Numbered from the stretch's first letter, positions 1 through 9,362 are shown. The stretch is DNA of 64,000 nucleotides from Tistrella mobilis KA081020-065 (GCF_000264455.2 NC_017956.1:2638501-2702500), one strand, 5' to 3'. Program-made: numbers and translations. The notes: generated by a model not told the origin, from the sequence alone.

Positions 1-3000
1 TTGGTCGCCTCGGCGGCGGCATCGGTGTCCTGCCCCAGGCGCGACGCGGTCTCGCGGAAATCGGCGAGGGCGTCGATCTGGGCCTGCGCGCTGTCGCGTG
101 CGCTCTTGGCGGCGTTGTCCGCCAGATCCCACCCGCGGGTCAGCCAATCGAGGCTGTCCTTGTAGTTGGCCGCGAACTGAAGGTCGCTGAACGCCGCCTC
201 AAGATCGCTCCAGTCGATCTTGCCGATGGCCGTCTGGATCTCGGGGGCGATGTCGCCGACCAGCTCTCCCGCCAGATCCTCGGCGATCTTGCCCAGGGCG
301 GTTTTGGCCCCACTCTCGGACAAATCGCCCAGCCGAACCTTGCTTGCGTGAGACGCGCCCCACTGGATACCATCCCGGCCACCCACGTCCAAAAAGCGCT
401 TGACCCCGTCGAGACTGGCGCCGGTGACCTCCGTCAGCGCCTGGGAGACCTTGCCGATGCTGTCGAGCAGCTGATCGCGCGCACCGACGTTACGGCTGTC
501 GCGTGTATAGCCCGCCTTGATGACGTCCTGGGAACCGACGTCGTAGCTGGCCCAGGCCGCGAAATTTGACGGCTCCTTGTTGCCGAACAATCCGCCGACC
601 AGGCCGCCCAAGGCGCTGCCGATCAGCCCGCCGATCGGGCCGCCGATCACCGTGCCGGCTGCGCCGCCAAGGCCGCCGCCGATCATGCCGCCTGTCGAAT
701 TGCCGCCCGTGAGCGAGCTGAGGAAGCCGCCGATGCCGACACCCTGAAGCGCGCCGCCGATCACTCCGGACAGGGGGATTGAGGTCCACCCACCGCTCGC
801 CGGCAACTGCGCCGCGCCCGTGAAGCCCGCGCTCTCGGCAGCCGCCAGACCAGAGAGGGCCGAGCCGGACATCGCGGCCGGCGTCCCGAAGCCGAGGGAG
901 TATCCAAAGCTGTCGATCGCGGACGAGACGCCAGAAAAGAGCCCGCCACCGCCGCCGCCGAAGATGTTGCCGATCCCGCCGAAAAGACCACCACCGGAGG
1001 TCTGCGCACCGGCGGCCGCGGTCGACGAGATCCCGGTCGGCAGCGGGATCCCGCCGGTCGACGTGGCGAGCCCCAGCTGCGACGCCATATTCGGACCGAG
1101 TACCGACGTGGCAACGCCGCTGACGAGAGGCCGGAAGACGAGCAGGGCGGCGATCTGGGCGGCCGAGCGCTTCATGACGCTGACAATCTGGTCGCCAAAG
1201 TCTTCGAAACCATCCATGCCGCCGTCGAACACCTGCTCAAAGGTGTTGGCCAGGACGTCCTGGATGTCTTCACCCGCACGGGCGATGGCCGCCGTGAATG
1301 CTTGGCTCTGGCTGGTGCGCGCCTCGATCAAGGCATTGGTGCGCAGGGTCTGGTCGTAGAGCTCAAGCTCTTGCGTGGCAGCCTTGGGGAGCTGATTGCC
1401 ATACTGGCGGATCAGATCCACGCGCTTCGCCTCCAGCGCGACGAGATATTCCCGCCGAGCCGCCGCCTCGGACACGAGAGATAGCTCGTACTGTGCGACC
1501 CGCAGAGCGTCCCTCTGGGTGCGCACAGCCGTAGCGGTCGCCTGCCCGACCTCACCGAGCTGGAGGCGGTCGAAGGCGGCCAGTGATAGAAGGTAGAGCT
1601 TGTTAGCCTCAGTCCCCGCCACCAATGCGTCGGTGCCGAGTTGCAGGGCGAGGCGCCGCGCATAGTCATCTCGCGTCGCCCGCCTGACGGCGTCGGCGCC
1701 CGCCGACACGGCCTCCGCCATCCGCTCCGCCGCCTCGGCCTGCTCCAGCATCTCGGCGGCATCATCGCCCGCCTTCAGGACGGCGGACCGCTGGGCCGCC
1801 TGCCGCGCCAGATCGATCTCCGCTGCCGCCTGCCGGCTGGTGAGGGCGATCCCCCGCTCGCGCAGGCTCTGCTCGGCCTCGTAGACCGCCATGGCCTGTT
1901 CGCGGGCCGCCGACCCCCGCCCGATCGTCGCAATCTCGACGTCCAGCGCCTTGACCCGATCCTGCGCGGCCCGAAGCGCCCCGGCATCCTCGATCGCCGC
2001 CTGAGCGTCCAGGGCGGCCACCGCCCGGGCCCGCTCGGCCGCGGCGGCAGCGCTGGTGAGGTCGACGCCGCGCTCACGCAGGTCGATGTCGACCCGAGCC
2101 AGCGCCAGAGCCCGTTCCCGGGCCCGGGCAGTCGCGCCGGCGAGACCGGCCTCTCGCTGGGCCAGCTCCAGCTCTTGAGCAGTCTGTCGGCCGCGGCGGG
2201 CCTCCTCCGCGTCGCGCGTGGCGTCGGCCTGGTCCTTGAGGCTCTTGTAGATTTCCTCTTCGCTTCGGCCCACCTGCCCCAGGGCTTCGACCCGCGCCCG
2301 CGCCCGCAGATCGGCCTCACGCTCGGCGGCCGCGGAGATCCTGGCGGCCGCGGCGACTTCCTGCGCACCCTGGATCTCGGCTTGGAGCTGCCGGAGCCGC
2401 TGATCAGACGCCAGCCCCTGCTCGGCCGTCCGGGCCGCGAGCCCGAGATTGGTGAGGACCTCTTGCGCGTCTTTGCCGGCGACGCCCAGCTCTCGCGCCT
2501 GCTGGATCAGATAGTCCAGCTGGGCACGCGCACCCGGCGTCTGGTCCTTGGCGGCCTCCGCCAGCAGGTCGCGGGCTTCCTGCGCCGCCTGGGTCTGACG
2601 CAGGGCGTCCGCGCCGCCGCTGCCATAGCTCGCGCGCTGGGCCTGGAGGTCACGGGTCTTGGTGACCAGCTCGGCCATGGGCTTCAGGGCGGTCGCAGTC
2701 ACGTCGGCGAGCGACTTGATCTCCCGCCGCATCGTGCCCGTCCACCGGGCCGCCCCGCCGACCTCGCCGGTGTAGTCGCCGATGGTCGCCCGTAGGAGGG
2801 TTAGTTCCCGGCGTGCGACCTTGACCGCCTCCGCCTGTTCGGCGGCGCGCGAGAACCCCAAGAGGTCGGCCAGCCCCGCGCCGACGCCGCCGGACCCCAT
2901 ATCCGCCCGCGTCCCCGCCGACAGCCGCGCCTGCGCCGCCGCCAGCCGGGCCTCGGCCAGCGCCACTTCGGCCTCGGCCGAAGCCCGGATGTTGTCCCGC

Positions 3001-5396
3001 TCGACCTGAAGCTGCCCCGCGCGTTTGGACCCGGCCTCATTGAGCGACCGCATGGCCTTGTCGGCGGCCGCAATGCGGTCGGTCCAGGCCTCTGTGGCGC
3101 GGTCAGCCTCGGTGGTCCTGGTCGCGAGGTAGCCGACGCCGACGGTCAGCAGGGTGATGGCGATGCCCGCCGGGCCGCCGGCCGCATTGACGAGAGCCAT
3201 CCCGGCCGCCGCCGCGCGGGCGCGGAGGGCGGTGGTCCCCATGGCGGCCGACAGGGCCACCTGCGCCGCTTCCGCTCGCGCGGTCGCGGCCGCGTGAGCG
3301 GTGGTGGCCGCGGCCACGTCGGTGGTGGCGTCACGCAGGCGGTCCATGGCGCCCGTGCGGCCAGCCGCCAGGGCATCCTGGGCCTGCACGAGGCGGGCCT
3401 GGGCGCCGGTCAGCGCCTCGCCGGCCGCATCGGCGACCTCGCGGGCGTAGCGCGCGCGCTCGGCCAGCGCCGAAGTGGATTTGAGGTCGACGGCCGTGCC
3501 GTCGGCTACGGCCTGCCGCAGTTCGATCATGCGGGCGGCCGCGGTGCCGGCCGCCGCCGCCATCGGACCCAGCCCCCGGCCGATCAGCGTGGCCGCGATG
3601 ACCCCGCCGGCCCCGCCGGCGACGGCCGCGGCGGTGTCGATGTTGTCGGCGAGGCTCATGATCGTGCCGGCAAAACCGGCAGAGGCTCCGGAGGCCTGAT
3701 CAGCTTCACCGATCCACTTGAGGGCCGCGTTCGACAACACCTGGAAGGCGCCGCCGATCGTCGGCCGAAGCTTCGCGAACTCCGCCGCCACCGCTGGCGC
3801 CTGCTGAACAATGGCGTCGAAAACCGCCTTGCTGGTGAGCTTGCCCTGCTCGGCCAGGCCGCGCAGTTCGCCGACGCCGACACCGATCCCGTCGGCGATT
3901 GCCAAGGCGAGCCGAGGGGCCTGCTCCAGGACGCTGTTTAGTTCCTCGCCCCGAAGCGTCCCCGACGCGAGGCCCTGCCCGAGCTGCACCAGAGCCGCTT
4001 CGTAAGACGCAGCCCCCGCGCCCGACACCTGGAAAGCCTGACCGATCGCCGTGGTGGCGAGCAGCATCTCGGTATAGGAGGCGCCGAGCGTCTGCGCCTG
4101 CCGCGCGAGCGTCGAATAGAGGCTAGCCGTCCCTTCGAAGGTGGCCCGGGTGCTCTGGGCGATCCGGAAGAGATCCCCCTGCGCCGCCGCCAGCGCCGCC
4201 GACCCCTGCGTCACCAGGGACAACCTCCCGGCCACATTGGTCCACGTGTCGGCATAGGCGACCACCTGCCGCGCCGCGACGGTCAGCCCCGCCACCGACG
4301 CCAGCCCCAGCAGTTGCCCGCGCAGGCCTGCGAGCACGGCGGTGGTCGCGCCAGACACCGCCCCCAGGCCCTGAGCCTGCCGCGCCTGATCAGCCAGCGC
4401 CCTGGACGCGCCCGCGGAACTGCGAGACACGTTGTCGTTGGCCGCCGCCGCCCGGGCCGCGGTCGCCGCCGCCGTCACCCGCCCCTGGGCCGCCTGTCGC
4501 AGGGCCGCCGTAGCGTCGCGCTCGGCCGCGGCCGCCCGATCGAGGGCGGCAGTGTTGGTTTCCAGCGCGGCCGCCGCCCGAGCGGCGGCGCCGGCGGCGG
4601 CCATCCGCGCCTGCGCACCCTGGACGATCACCGCCGTCGTCGTCTGATGCGCCCGGGCCTCGGCCGCGGCCGTCGCGATGGCGCCCTGCGTCTCGGCCGC
4701 CAGCGCTCGCGCCGCCCGCGTGACGCTGTAGATCGCGTCGCTGACGTCGATGTAGGAGAGCGCGGCCGCATCGGCCGCCGCCATCGCCCGCGCGAAGGCG
4801 GCGGCGTTGGTGTCGAGCGCCGCCGAAGCACCCCCGAGAGCGGCGGTCATGGTGCGCTGCTGGCGCGACATCGACTGCCCGCCGCCCGCTTCACCACCGG
4901 TGCTGCCGGCGGCGGACCCGCCGGAGCGATTGACCGCGCGCGCCGCCCCCGCGGCCGCCCGCATCTGGGCAGTCAGGTCAGCGTAGCCGGCCGCGGCCAG
5001 GGCCGCCGACTGGGCGCTGGCCGCCATCTGCGCCGCCTGATCGGCCAGCGCTGCCGTGGTGCCGGCGACGGCGGCCGCAAGGGCCCGCTGCTGGCGCGCG
5101 TCGGTCGCCCGATCAGCGCCGCCTCGCGCCGCTGCGGACCGGGCCGCGGCCGTGGCCGACTGCTGTTCAGCCGCCGCGAGATCCAGTTGGGACCGGGCGG
5201 CCGCCTTGGCCGCGGCGGCTGCGGCGCGCACCGCCTGCGTCGCCGCCTCGGTCTGCGCCCCCTGACGACCGATCTGCTGCCCCGTGGCGGCCGACGCCTG
5301 CCCCAGCTCGACGATATCCTGGCGCAGTTCACCGGCCGCGATTGATGCGCGGCCGGTGTCCAGATCGACTGTGAGCTTTGTACGCAGATCAGCCAC
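1..5396 (-). CDS. Phage tail tape measure protein, C-terminus outside the window
   Basis: A minus-strand frame stays open from a GTG at 5394-5396 to the window edge, giving at least 1798 residues. The start overlaps the end of the tail chaperone ORF and is preceded by a strong GAGGAAGAGG ribosome site. The first 350 or so residues are extremely Ala-rich and helical. They are followed by a typical tape-measure N-terminal domain (around the stretch with AYADTWTN, GSAALAAAQ and SGTLRGEELNSV), then long coiled coils, then glycine-rich segments near position 600-800 that look like membrane-inserting or hinge regions. It sets tail length and is ejected during infection. The position immediately after the G/GT chaperones is the standard siphophage arrangement. 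Confidence 0.9.
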   Translation of the reverse strand, partial: MADLRTKLTVDLDTGRASIAAGELRQDIVELGQASAATGQQIGRQGAQTEAATQAVRAAAAAAKAAARSQLDLAAAEQQSATAAARSAAARGGADRATDARQQRALAAAVAGTTAALADQAAQMAASAQSAALAAAGYADLTAQMRAAAGAARAVNRSGGSAAGSTGGEAGGGQSMSRQQRTMTAALGGASAALDTNAAAFARAMAAADAAALSYIDVSDAIYSVTRAARALAAETQGAIATAAAEARAHQTTTAVIVQGAQARMAAAGAAARAAAALETNTAALDRAAAAERDATAALRQAAQGRVTAAATAARAAAANDNVSRSSAGASRALADQARQAQGLGAVSGATTAVLAGLRGQLLGLASVAGLTVAARQVVAYADTWTNVAGRLSLVTQGSAALAAAQGDLFRIAQSTRATFEGTASLYSTLARQAQTLGASYTEMLLATTAIGQAFQVSGAGAASYEAALVQLGQGLASGTLRGEELNSVLEQAPRLALAIADGIGVGVGELRGLAEQGKLTSKAVFDAIVQQAPAVAAEFAKLRPTIGGAFQVLSNAALKWIGEADQASGASAGFAGTIMSLADNIDTAAAVAGGAGGVIAATLIGRGLGPMAAAAGTAAARMIELRQAVADGTAVDLKSTSALAERARYAREVADAAGEALTGAQARLVQAQDALAAGRTGAMDRLRDATTDVAAATTAHAAATARAEAAQVALSAAMGTTALRARAAAAGMALVNAAGGPAGIAITLLTVGVGYLATRTTEADRATEAWTDRIAAADKAMRSLNEAGSKRAGQLQVERDNIRASAEAEVALAEARLAAAQARLSAGTRADMGSGGVGAGLADLLGFSRAAEQAEAVKVARRELTLLRATIGDYTGEVGGAARWTGTMRREIKSLADVTATALKPMAELVTKTRDLQAQRASYGSGGADALRQTQAAQEARDLLAEAAKDQTPGARAQLDYLIQQARELGVAGKDAQEVLTNLGLAARTAEQGLASDQRLRQLQAEIQGAQEVAAAARISAAAEREADLRARARVEALGQVGRSEEEIYKSLKDQADATRDAEEARRGRQTAQELELAQREAGLAGATARARERALALARVDIDLRERGVDLTSAAAAAERARAVAALDAQAAIEDAGALRAAQDRVKALDVEIATIGRGSAAREQAMAVYEAEQSLRERGIALTSRQAAAEIDLARQAAQRSAVLKAGDDAAEMLEQAEAAERMAEAVSAGADAVRRATRDDYARRLALQLGTDALVAGTEANKLYLLSLAAFDRLQLGEVGQATATAVRTQRDALRVAQYELSLVSEAAARREYLVALEAKRVDLIRQYGNQLPKAATQELELYDQTLRTNALIEARTSQSQAFTAAIARAGEDIQDVLANTFEQVFDGGMDGFEDFGDQIVSVMKRSAAQIAALLVFRPLVSGVATSVLGPNMASQLGLATSTGGIPLPTGISSTAAAGAQTSGGGLFGGIGNIFGGGGGGLFSGVSSAIDSFGYSLGFGTPAAMSGSALSGLAAAESAGFTGAAQLPASGGWTSIPLSGVIGGALQGVGIGGFLSSLTGGNSTGGMIGGGLGGAAGTVIGGPIGGLIGSALGGLVGGLFGNKEPSNFAAWASYDVGSQDVIKAGYTRDSRNVGARDQLLDSIGKVSQALTEVTGASLDGVKRFLDVGGRDGIQWGASHASKVRLGDLSESGAKTALGKIAEDLAGELVGDIAPEIQTAIGKIDWSDLEAAFSDLQFAANYKDSLDWLTRGWDLADNAAKSARDSAQAQIDALADFRETASRLGQDTDAAAEAT

Positions 5397-5685
5397 GGGC
5401 GCGGGCCTCTTCCTCACGACGTCGGCGAGCAATGTCGAGGGCGACCGCCTCGCATGCCGCGATATCGTCCAGCAGATCGGGTGTCAGGGGGGTGCCGATC
5501 ACGTCGGCGACGCGGGCGACGGCGGTGTAGTCGAGCCCGGTGATGACCCCGGCCTCCCCGGCGCGGCGCCATTGCGTCTGAACGCGGCTCCACAGCGTCC
5601 AGGCCGGTACGTTGACCGCCCACAGCGTCACCTGCCGCTGAGGCGCCCGCAGCCCCGCGAGCAGCACGGCGGGGTCGCCTCCCAT
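5389..5685 (-). CDS. Tail assembly chaperone, T part of G/GT (DUF1799-like)
   Basis: The ORF from the first ATG encodes 98 residues with the TQWR...GLDYTAV pattern of DUF1799 tail proteins. The reading frame is open upstream of this ATG as far as 5772, where a -1 slippery heptamer at the end of the preceding ORF joins the two frames. I therefore infer that the main product is a fusion of about 248 residues made by ribosomal frameshifting and that the ATG may not be used. The role would be the same as lambda gpGT: keeping the tape measure soluble and recruiting tail tube subunits. It overlaps the tape measure start by 8 bases. Confidence 0.75.
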   Translation of the reverse strand: MGGDPAVLLAGLRAPQRQVTLWAVNVPAWTLWSRVQTQWRRAGEAGVITGLDYTAVARVADVIGTPLTPDLLDDIAACEAVALDIARRRREEEARARG

Positions 5686-5768
5686 CGCCTCCAGGTCTTG
5701 GGCGAGGTCGCGCAGATCCTCGGCAGATGGGCCCGCCCGGCCCTCCGCGACCGCCCGGACCGCCTCTG

Positions 5769-6134
5769 TCAGTTTTTTCGGCGGGCGCCCGCGATACCGT
5801 CGAAAAATGCCTTGGCGACGGCGGCGCGGATCGTTACCACCGACAGCAGATAATCCCGAGCCCCTTCAGAGAATTCGATGGTCTGCTTGTTTTTCTTGTC
5901 CTGGACGTCCTGCCACCCGATCCAGACCCGCCGGAGCAGAGCCTTATCTCCGGGCGCACTCCACGGCGCAGCGGGGTCCGGCTGGCCGTACTGCTGGGTG
6001 AGCGCGTCGAGGTCGACATCTTCGGGCAGCTCGAAGGTGGCGCGGAAACGCTGGACGGTGTCCAGGTGGACTTCCACAGTCTCGGTGAAGGTCGGGCGGG
6101 CGTTGAGATCGACGTTGAGCATGATGATCTCCAT
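5769..6134 (-). CDS. Tail assembly chaperone, G part
   Basis: Encodes 121 residues between the tail tube gene and the tape measure, the standard place for the G-type chaperone. The sequence has no family motif I recognise with certainty; it is acidic and probably mostly helical. A second ATG at 6122 has a better-placed GGAG and may be the real start (117 residues). The last codons read CGA AAA AAC TGA, containing the -1 slippery heptamer A AAA AAC directly before the stop, which links it to the downstream DUF1799-like frame. Function comes from position and the frameshift signal more than from homology. Confidence 0.75.
   Translation of the reverse strand: MEIIMLNVDLNARPTFTETVEVHLDTVQRFRATFELPEDVDLDALTQQYGQPDPAAPWSAPGDKALLRRVWIGWQDVQDKKNKQTIEFSEGARDYLLSVVTIRAAVAKAFFDGIAGARRKN
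5772..5778 (-). other. Programmed -1 ribosomal frameshift site A AAA AAC
   Basis: Read on the minus strand, the zero-frame codons CGA AAA AAC TGA contain the canonical X XXY YYZ heptamer A AAA AAC in the correct phase. Slipping back one base bypasses the TGA and continues as CTG ACA GAG, in a frame open for 127 codons that includes the DUF1799-like ORF. This is the known arrangement for tail chaperone G/GT pairs in siphophages. I did not identify a downstream stimulatory structure. Confidence 0.8.
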
Positions 6135-6150
6135 ACGGCTCAGGGGGCGG

Positions 6151-7107
6151 TCAGGGGGCGGTCGGCGCCCTGTAGCTCAGAGTGATCGCAGGTGAGGTCG
6201 GCGTGCGCGACAATGTCATCGGGATCTGGATCCCGGACGCGCCGGCGATATCCGTGAGGGTGATCTTGCCGATGCGCGCTGCGGGGCACCGGATCGCGAT
6301 CGCGATCTCGGGAGATGCGACGTGTTCGAGGCGCAGCTCGATGGGGCTCGCGTCGATCGACGCGAAAAAATTTCGCGCCGTGAGGTCCATCTCCGCGGTC
6401 ACGGTCGCCGTCGGCGCCACGTCGATCAGCCGCACCTCGCGCTGGCCGGTGGTCTCGACATACTGGACCGATCCGCCCAGGTCGACCTCGATCGACGACG
6501 CAGCGAGGACGACCCCATCCAGAGACACCGTGGTGGTGGCGGCGGACGTCGGGGTCGGATCGACATAACCCGGCGCCGCGGGGTAGGTCACCATCGTGCC
6601 TGCCTCGGGCGGCGCGTACAAGCCGACCAGCGACACCGAGAGGTACGGTATCGCGGGCACGTCCGCCCGGATCCGGATGGAGCCCCGGCAGCCGACGATA
6701 GTCTGAAGCATCCCGTCGATCCGCGCCGCTACGGTGACAGACTCCAGGCCGGACTCAATCGTGCTGTACCACACACCGACGTCCGCAGCCGGCGGCGGCG
6801 AGACAGTCTCCGCCAGCCCGCACGCGCGCAGGAGGCGCGCATATGGCGGCGGCTCAGCGAGCGCGGCGGCCGCCGCCAGCGGCACGTCAAATGAGATCTG
6901 GACGTGCCGGCCAACGAGGTGACGCGCCGTATAGGACGACCGGCCCAGATCGATACGACGCTCGATATCCTGGCCCTCAATGGGGGTCAGCGCGATATTC
7001 TCGACCAACAACAGATCTGCGGCAAAGCTCGGAGCCGCGCTTGACCCATAGGCGGTCTCGGTCTTGATGGACACGGCCTTGTAGCGCGATCTGTACCACG
7101 TGCCCAT
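6151..7107 (-). CDS. Phage tail tube protein
   Basis: A 318-residue protein in the tail module, directly upstream of the chaperone pair. Its size, beta-rich composition (alternating short hydrophobic and Thr/Ser/Val-rich strands, a central Pro/Gly linker) and position match the major tail tube protein of siphophages with large tube subunits. The start is ATG 7107, with AGGAGG seven bases upstream, rather than the TTG six bases further up. In classical Mu this locus holds sheath (L) and tube (M) genes; no sheath gene is seen here. The tail tube identity is inferred from position and size. Confidence 0.7.
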   Translation of the reverse strand: MGTWYRSRYKAVSIKTETAYGSSAAPSFAADLLLVENIALTPIEGQDIERRIDLGRSSYTARHLVGRHVQISFDVPLAAAAALAEPPPYARLLRACGLAETVSPPPAADVGVWYSTIESGLESVTVAARIDGMLQTIVGCRGSIRIRADVPAIPYLSVSLVGLYAPPEAGTMVTYPAAPGYVDPTPTSAATTTVSLDGVVLAASSIEVDLGGSVQYVETTGQREVRLIDVAPTATVTAEMDLTARNFFASIDASPIELRLEHVASPEIAIAIRCPAARIGKITLTDIAGASGIQIPMTLSRTPTSPAITLSYRAPTAP

Positions 7108-7109
7108 CG

Positions 7110-7301
7110 TCAAGCCTCCTTCTTGGTCTTCGGCGCCGGCGCCGGCGCCGGCGGCACAGGCACCGATGCCGACGCCGACGCCGACGCCGACGGAATGGGA
7201 TCACCCGGCTGGCGCCGGGTCAGCGCGCCGGTCACCGGGTCGCGCAGATAGCTGCCCCCCGAGGTCGGCCAGGGGCCTTCGTCCGCATTCTTGGCGGGCA
7301 T
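7110..7301 (-). CDS. Small phage protein, possibly DUF2635/gp38-like, low-complexity C-terminus
   Basis: Encodes 63 residues with GAGGTG before an ATG at 7301. The stretch LRDPVTGALTRRQPGD vaguely resembles the RDPxTGxxL pattern of Mu gp38-like DUF2635 proteins, and it sits in the gp38 position. The C-terminal half is a simple Ala/Ser then Pro/Ala repeat, encoded by tandem CCGACG-type and GGCGCC-type hexamers, and ends in KTKKEA. The repeat tract is likely to vary in length by slippage. Function unknown. Confidence 0.55.
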   Translation of the reverse strand: MPAKNADEGPWPTSGGSYLRDPVTGALTRRQPGDPIPSASASASASVPVPPAPAPAPKTKKEA

Positions 7302-7309
7302 CTAACACC

Positions 7310-7744
7310 TCATGCATACAGTTGTCGGCTGGTCAGCCACATACTGACGAGCCAGTAAGTCCCAACACCAGCCAGCTGGCTGGCCCTGGTCCCCCCGTAG
7401 TCGATCGGGAGGAGGTCGGCGGGGTCTGGCGTCCACCCGGCCAGCGCCCCCTTCAGGGCGGCCGAGATCGTCTCGGCCTCGGCGAGGTAGGCCTCGCCCG
7501 TGCCGTCCTCGTAGGTGCGGATGCAGACCGCGGTAAGGACCGAGATCGCGATCGGCTGCCGATGCCCGCCCGATGTCTGGGATGGCCGCGGGTCCTCGGC
7601 CCAGGGGATCACGTAGCAGGCGCCGCTCTCCGGAGCGGTTCCCTCGCGCACCGCCTCCAGCTCCGCCGCGCCTGCCACCGACACCAGCGGCGGCATGGCC
7701 GCCGCCCGCAACCGATCGCGGATGGCACGGGCGGCCGCGATCAC
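7310..7744 (-). CDS. Phage tail terminator/connector, DUF1834 (Mu gp37-like)
   Basis: A 144-residue protein in the Mu gp37 slot, starting at a GTG whose first bases overlap the stop of the gp36-like gene. The N-terminal helix (VIAAARAIRDRLRA), the central beta-rich region and the RTYEDGTGEAYLAEAETISAAL segment are typical of DUF1834 proteins. These are thought to act at the head-tail joint or tail terminator. A longer open frame extends upstream on the same frame but lies inside the gp36-like gene and is not coding. Confidence 0.65.
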   Translation of the reverse strand: MIAAARAIRDRLRAAAMPPLVSVAGAAELEAVREGTAPESGACYVIPWAEDPRPSQTSGGHRQPIAISVLTAVCIRTYEDGTGEAYLAEAETISAALKGALAGWTPDPADLLPIDYGGTRASQLAGVGTYWLVSMWLTSRQLYA

Positions 7745-8169
7745 AGCCAGCCGTCCAGGGCCCGGCCCGTGAACACCGGCTCGTCCGACGCTGCGTGAAC
7801 CCCACCCGCCGCATCGGCCACCGGCGCCGCCACCCCGTCGACCCCGGCCAGGACCAGGCGCCCGGCCGATGCGTCGACCAGCTGCTTGAGCGCGTCGCGG
7901 TAGTCGGTGGCGACGTGCTCGGGCGGGCCATTGCGATGCAGGCGATAGCGCGCGATCGAAACCGCCCAGCCGCGCACCATCGCCGGCGGCGGATCCGACA
8001 GAGGGGTCACGTACCGGCCCCGCAGGTAGCCGTCGATGACCTCGGCGGCATCCGCGATGGCGGCGGCGATCACCTCGGGATCCGGGGTGCCGTCGCGGTC
8101 GCGGTCGGCGATCTGCCGGATTTCCGCTTCGCCGGCGCGGGCGATCAGGTCGTCCAAGCTGGCGTACAT
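7741..8169 (-). CDS. Phage head-tail connector, DUF1320 (Mu gp36-like)
   Basis: Encodes 142 residues beginning MYASLDDLIARAGEAEIRQIAD, with the acidic DRDGTPDPEVIAAAIADAAEVIDGYL segment and RGRYVTPL seen in Mu gp36/DUF1320 proteins. These are connector or adaptor proteins placed between the capsid and tail modules. The start at 8169 overlaps the stop of the preceding small gene, consistent with translational coupling. Confidence 0.75.
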   Translation of the reverse strand: MYASLDDLIARAGEAEIRQIADRDRDGTPDPEVIAAAIADAAEVIDGYLRGRYVTPLSDPPPAMVRGWAVSIARYRLHRNGPPEHVATDYRDALKQLVDASAGRLVLAGVDGVAAPVADAAGGVHAASDEPVFTGRALDGWL

Positions 8170-8402
8170 CAGCCCGCCTCTGCCGGTTTTGCCGGCTTCT
8201 TCGTCGGCGGCGGGGGCGACGGGCTGACGGTGGATCCACCGCCATCCTCGCCCGTCGGCGTGGGCGCGGCGATCGCGAGCCCCGCCAGCCCCTCGGCGAT
8301 CAGCGAGGCGGCCAGATTGTCCGGCACGTCGACGGTCTCGCCGATGCCATAGCGGTGGCCGTCGTGACGCAGGCAAGTCTTCGTGAGGGTGATCGCGACC
8401 AT
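8169..8402 (-). CDS. Small phage protein, gp35-like position
   Basis: Encodes 77 residues. The first 45 form a compact module (ITLTKTCLRHDGHRYGIGETVDVPDNLAASLIAEGLA) of the kind found in small phage head proteins near Mu gp35. The rest is a Pro/Ser/Lys-rich tail. ATG 8402 has GGGAGG eight bases upstream and is preferred to the GTG at 8405. It overlaps the stop of the capsid gene. Function unknown. Confidence 0.55.
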   Translation of the reverse strand: MVAITLTKTCLRHDGHRYGIGETVDVPDNLAASLIAEGLAGLAIAAPTPTGEDGGGSTVSPSPPPPTKKPAKPAEAG

Positions 8403-9346
8403 CACAGGACCTCCCGGATCAGGTACCCCAGATCGGGCGCGACCACGCGTTCCTCGACCTCTTCGCCGACGCGCACGCGGGTGCCGCCGTACATGCCGAT
8501 CTTGTCGTCCAGCTTCGACCCGGCGAAGCGCGCACTGTTGCTGCCGGGAGCTTTCGTCTGAGCGGTCCAGCCCCAGGTCACGATGCGCTTGCTGCCGATG
8601 TTCGCGGCCTGATAGGTCAGCGAGGCGTGCCCGCCCCAGACGCGCACCCGCTGCGGGGGCTGTCCGGGGCGGTTGGCATTCACCCAGGCCTGTCCCACCT
8701 CGATCCGATCGACCTCGATCAGCTCGGCGGCTTCACGCCTCGTCACCCGCCCCTTGTCGCCGCTCGATCGATTGATGGCGGACACAAGGGCCGGATGCCG
8801 CCGCAGCACGGACCACTCCCGAGCGCCGAGCGTCATCACGTTCGGCCGCAGAGGCGGCGCGTCGAGTGCGTCGGCAATCTGCCCGAGCGGATCCGACGTC
8901 GGGTCGGACCACTTATCGGACCCGGTCAGCGTCTCCACCTGCGACGCAGCGTAGGACGATGCCGACTGCACGATCGACGCCACCCGAACCTCACGGTCGA
9001 GCAGGATCAGCTCGGTCAGCCCCGTGACCGCGAAATCCACCGGGTCATAGCCGTCGGGCGCATCTCGGCTGTCCGTCAGCGGCACCGGATCGTCGAGGCC
9101 ATACCGCTTCGTCTGGCTCGTCAGCTCCTGCGCCTTGAATTCCACTTCGTTGGGCGCCGACTTGCGCCCGACGGCGGTATCGGGGACCGTGATGAGCTGG
9201 TCGAAGCCGAACAGGTGGTAGAGGTAGACGCTCTTGTCGTGCGGCGGCAGGCGCGGCATGACATTGTCGGCGATGTAGGCGCCGTTGGAATAGGCGAGCG
9301 AAATGCCCGTCAGCACAGGCGAAATCGGGAACGGCTCTCCGGCCAC
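8402..9346 (-). CDS. Phage major capsid protein
   Basis: A 314-residue protein lying between the decoration protein and the connectors, the position of gpT in Mu-like phages. It starts MAGEPFPISPVLTGISLAYSN, has the VMPRLPPHDKSVYLYHLFGF segment and a central domain (LMTLGAREWSVLRRHPALV-like helix, then AWVNANRPG) typical of HK97-fold major capsid proteins of transposable phages. Identification rests on order, size and general similarity to Mu-like capsid proteins. No separate evidence of N-terminal processing is visible. Confidence 0.8.
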   Translation of the reverse strand: MAGEPFPISPVLTGISLAYSNGAYIADNVMPRLPPHDKSVYLYHLFGFDQLITVPDTAVGRKSAPNEVEFKAQELTSQTKRYGLDDPVPLTDSRDAPDGYDPVDFAVTGLTELILLDREVRVASIVQSASSYAASQVETLTGSDKWSDPTSDPLGQIADALDAPPLRPNVMTLGAREWSVLRRHPALVSAINRSSGDKGRVTRREAAELIEVDRIEVGQAWVNANRPGQPPQRVRVWGGHASLTYQAANIGSKRIVTWGWTAQTKAPGSNSARFAGSKLDDKIGMYGGTRVRVGEEVEERVVAPDLGYLIREVL

Positions 9347-9362
9347 TGATCTGCTCCTTGCC

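Noticed and set aside
7131..7193. Tandem GGCGCC and GCCGAC units considered as a CRISPR or satellite array
   Set aside because: Units are six bases, without spacers, and encode the Ala/Ser/Pro tail of a small phage gene.
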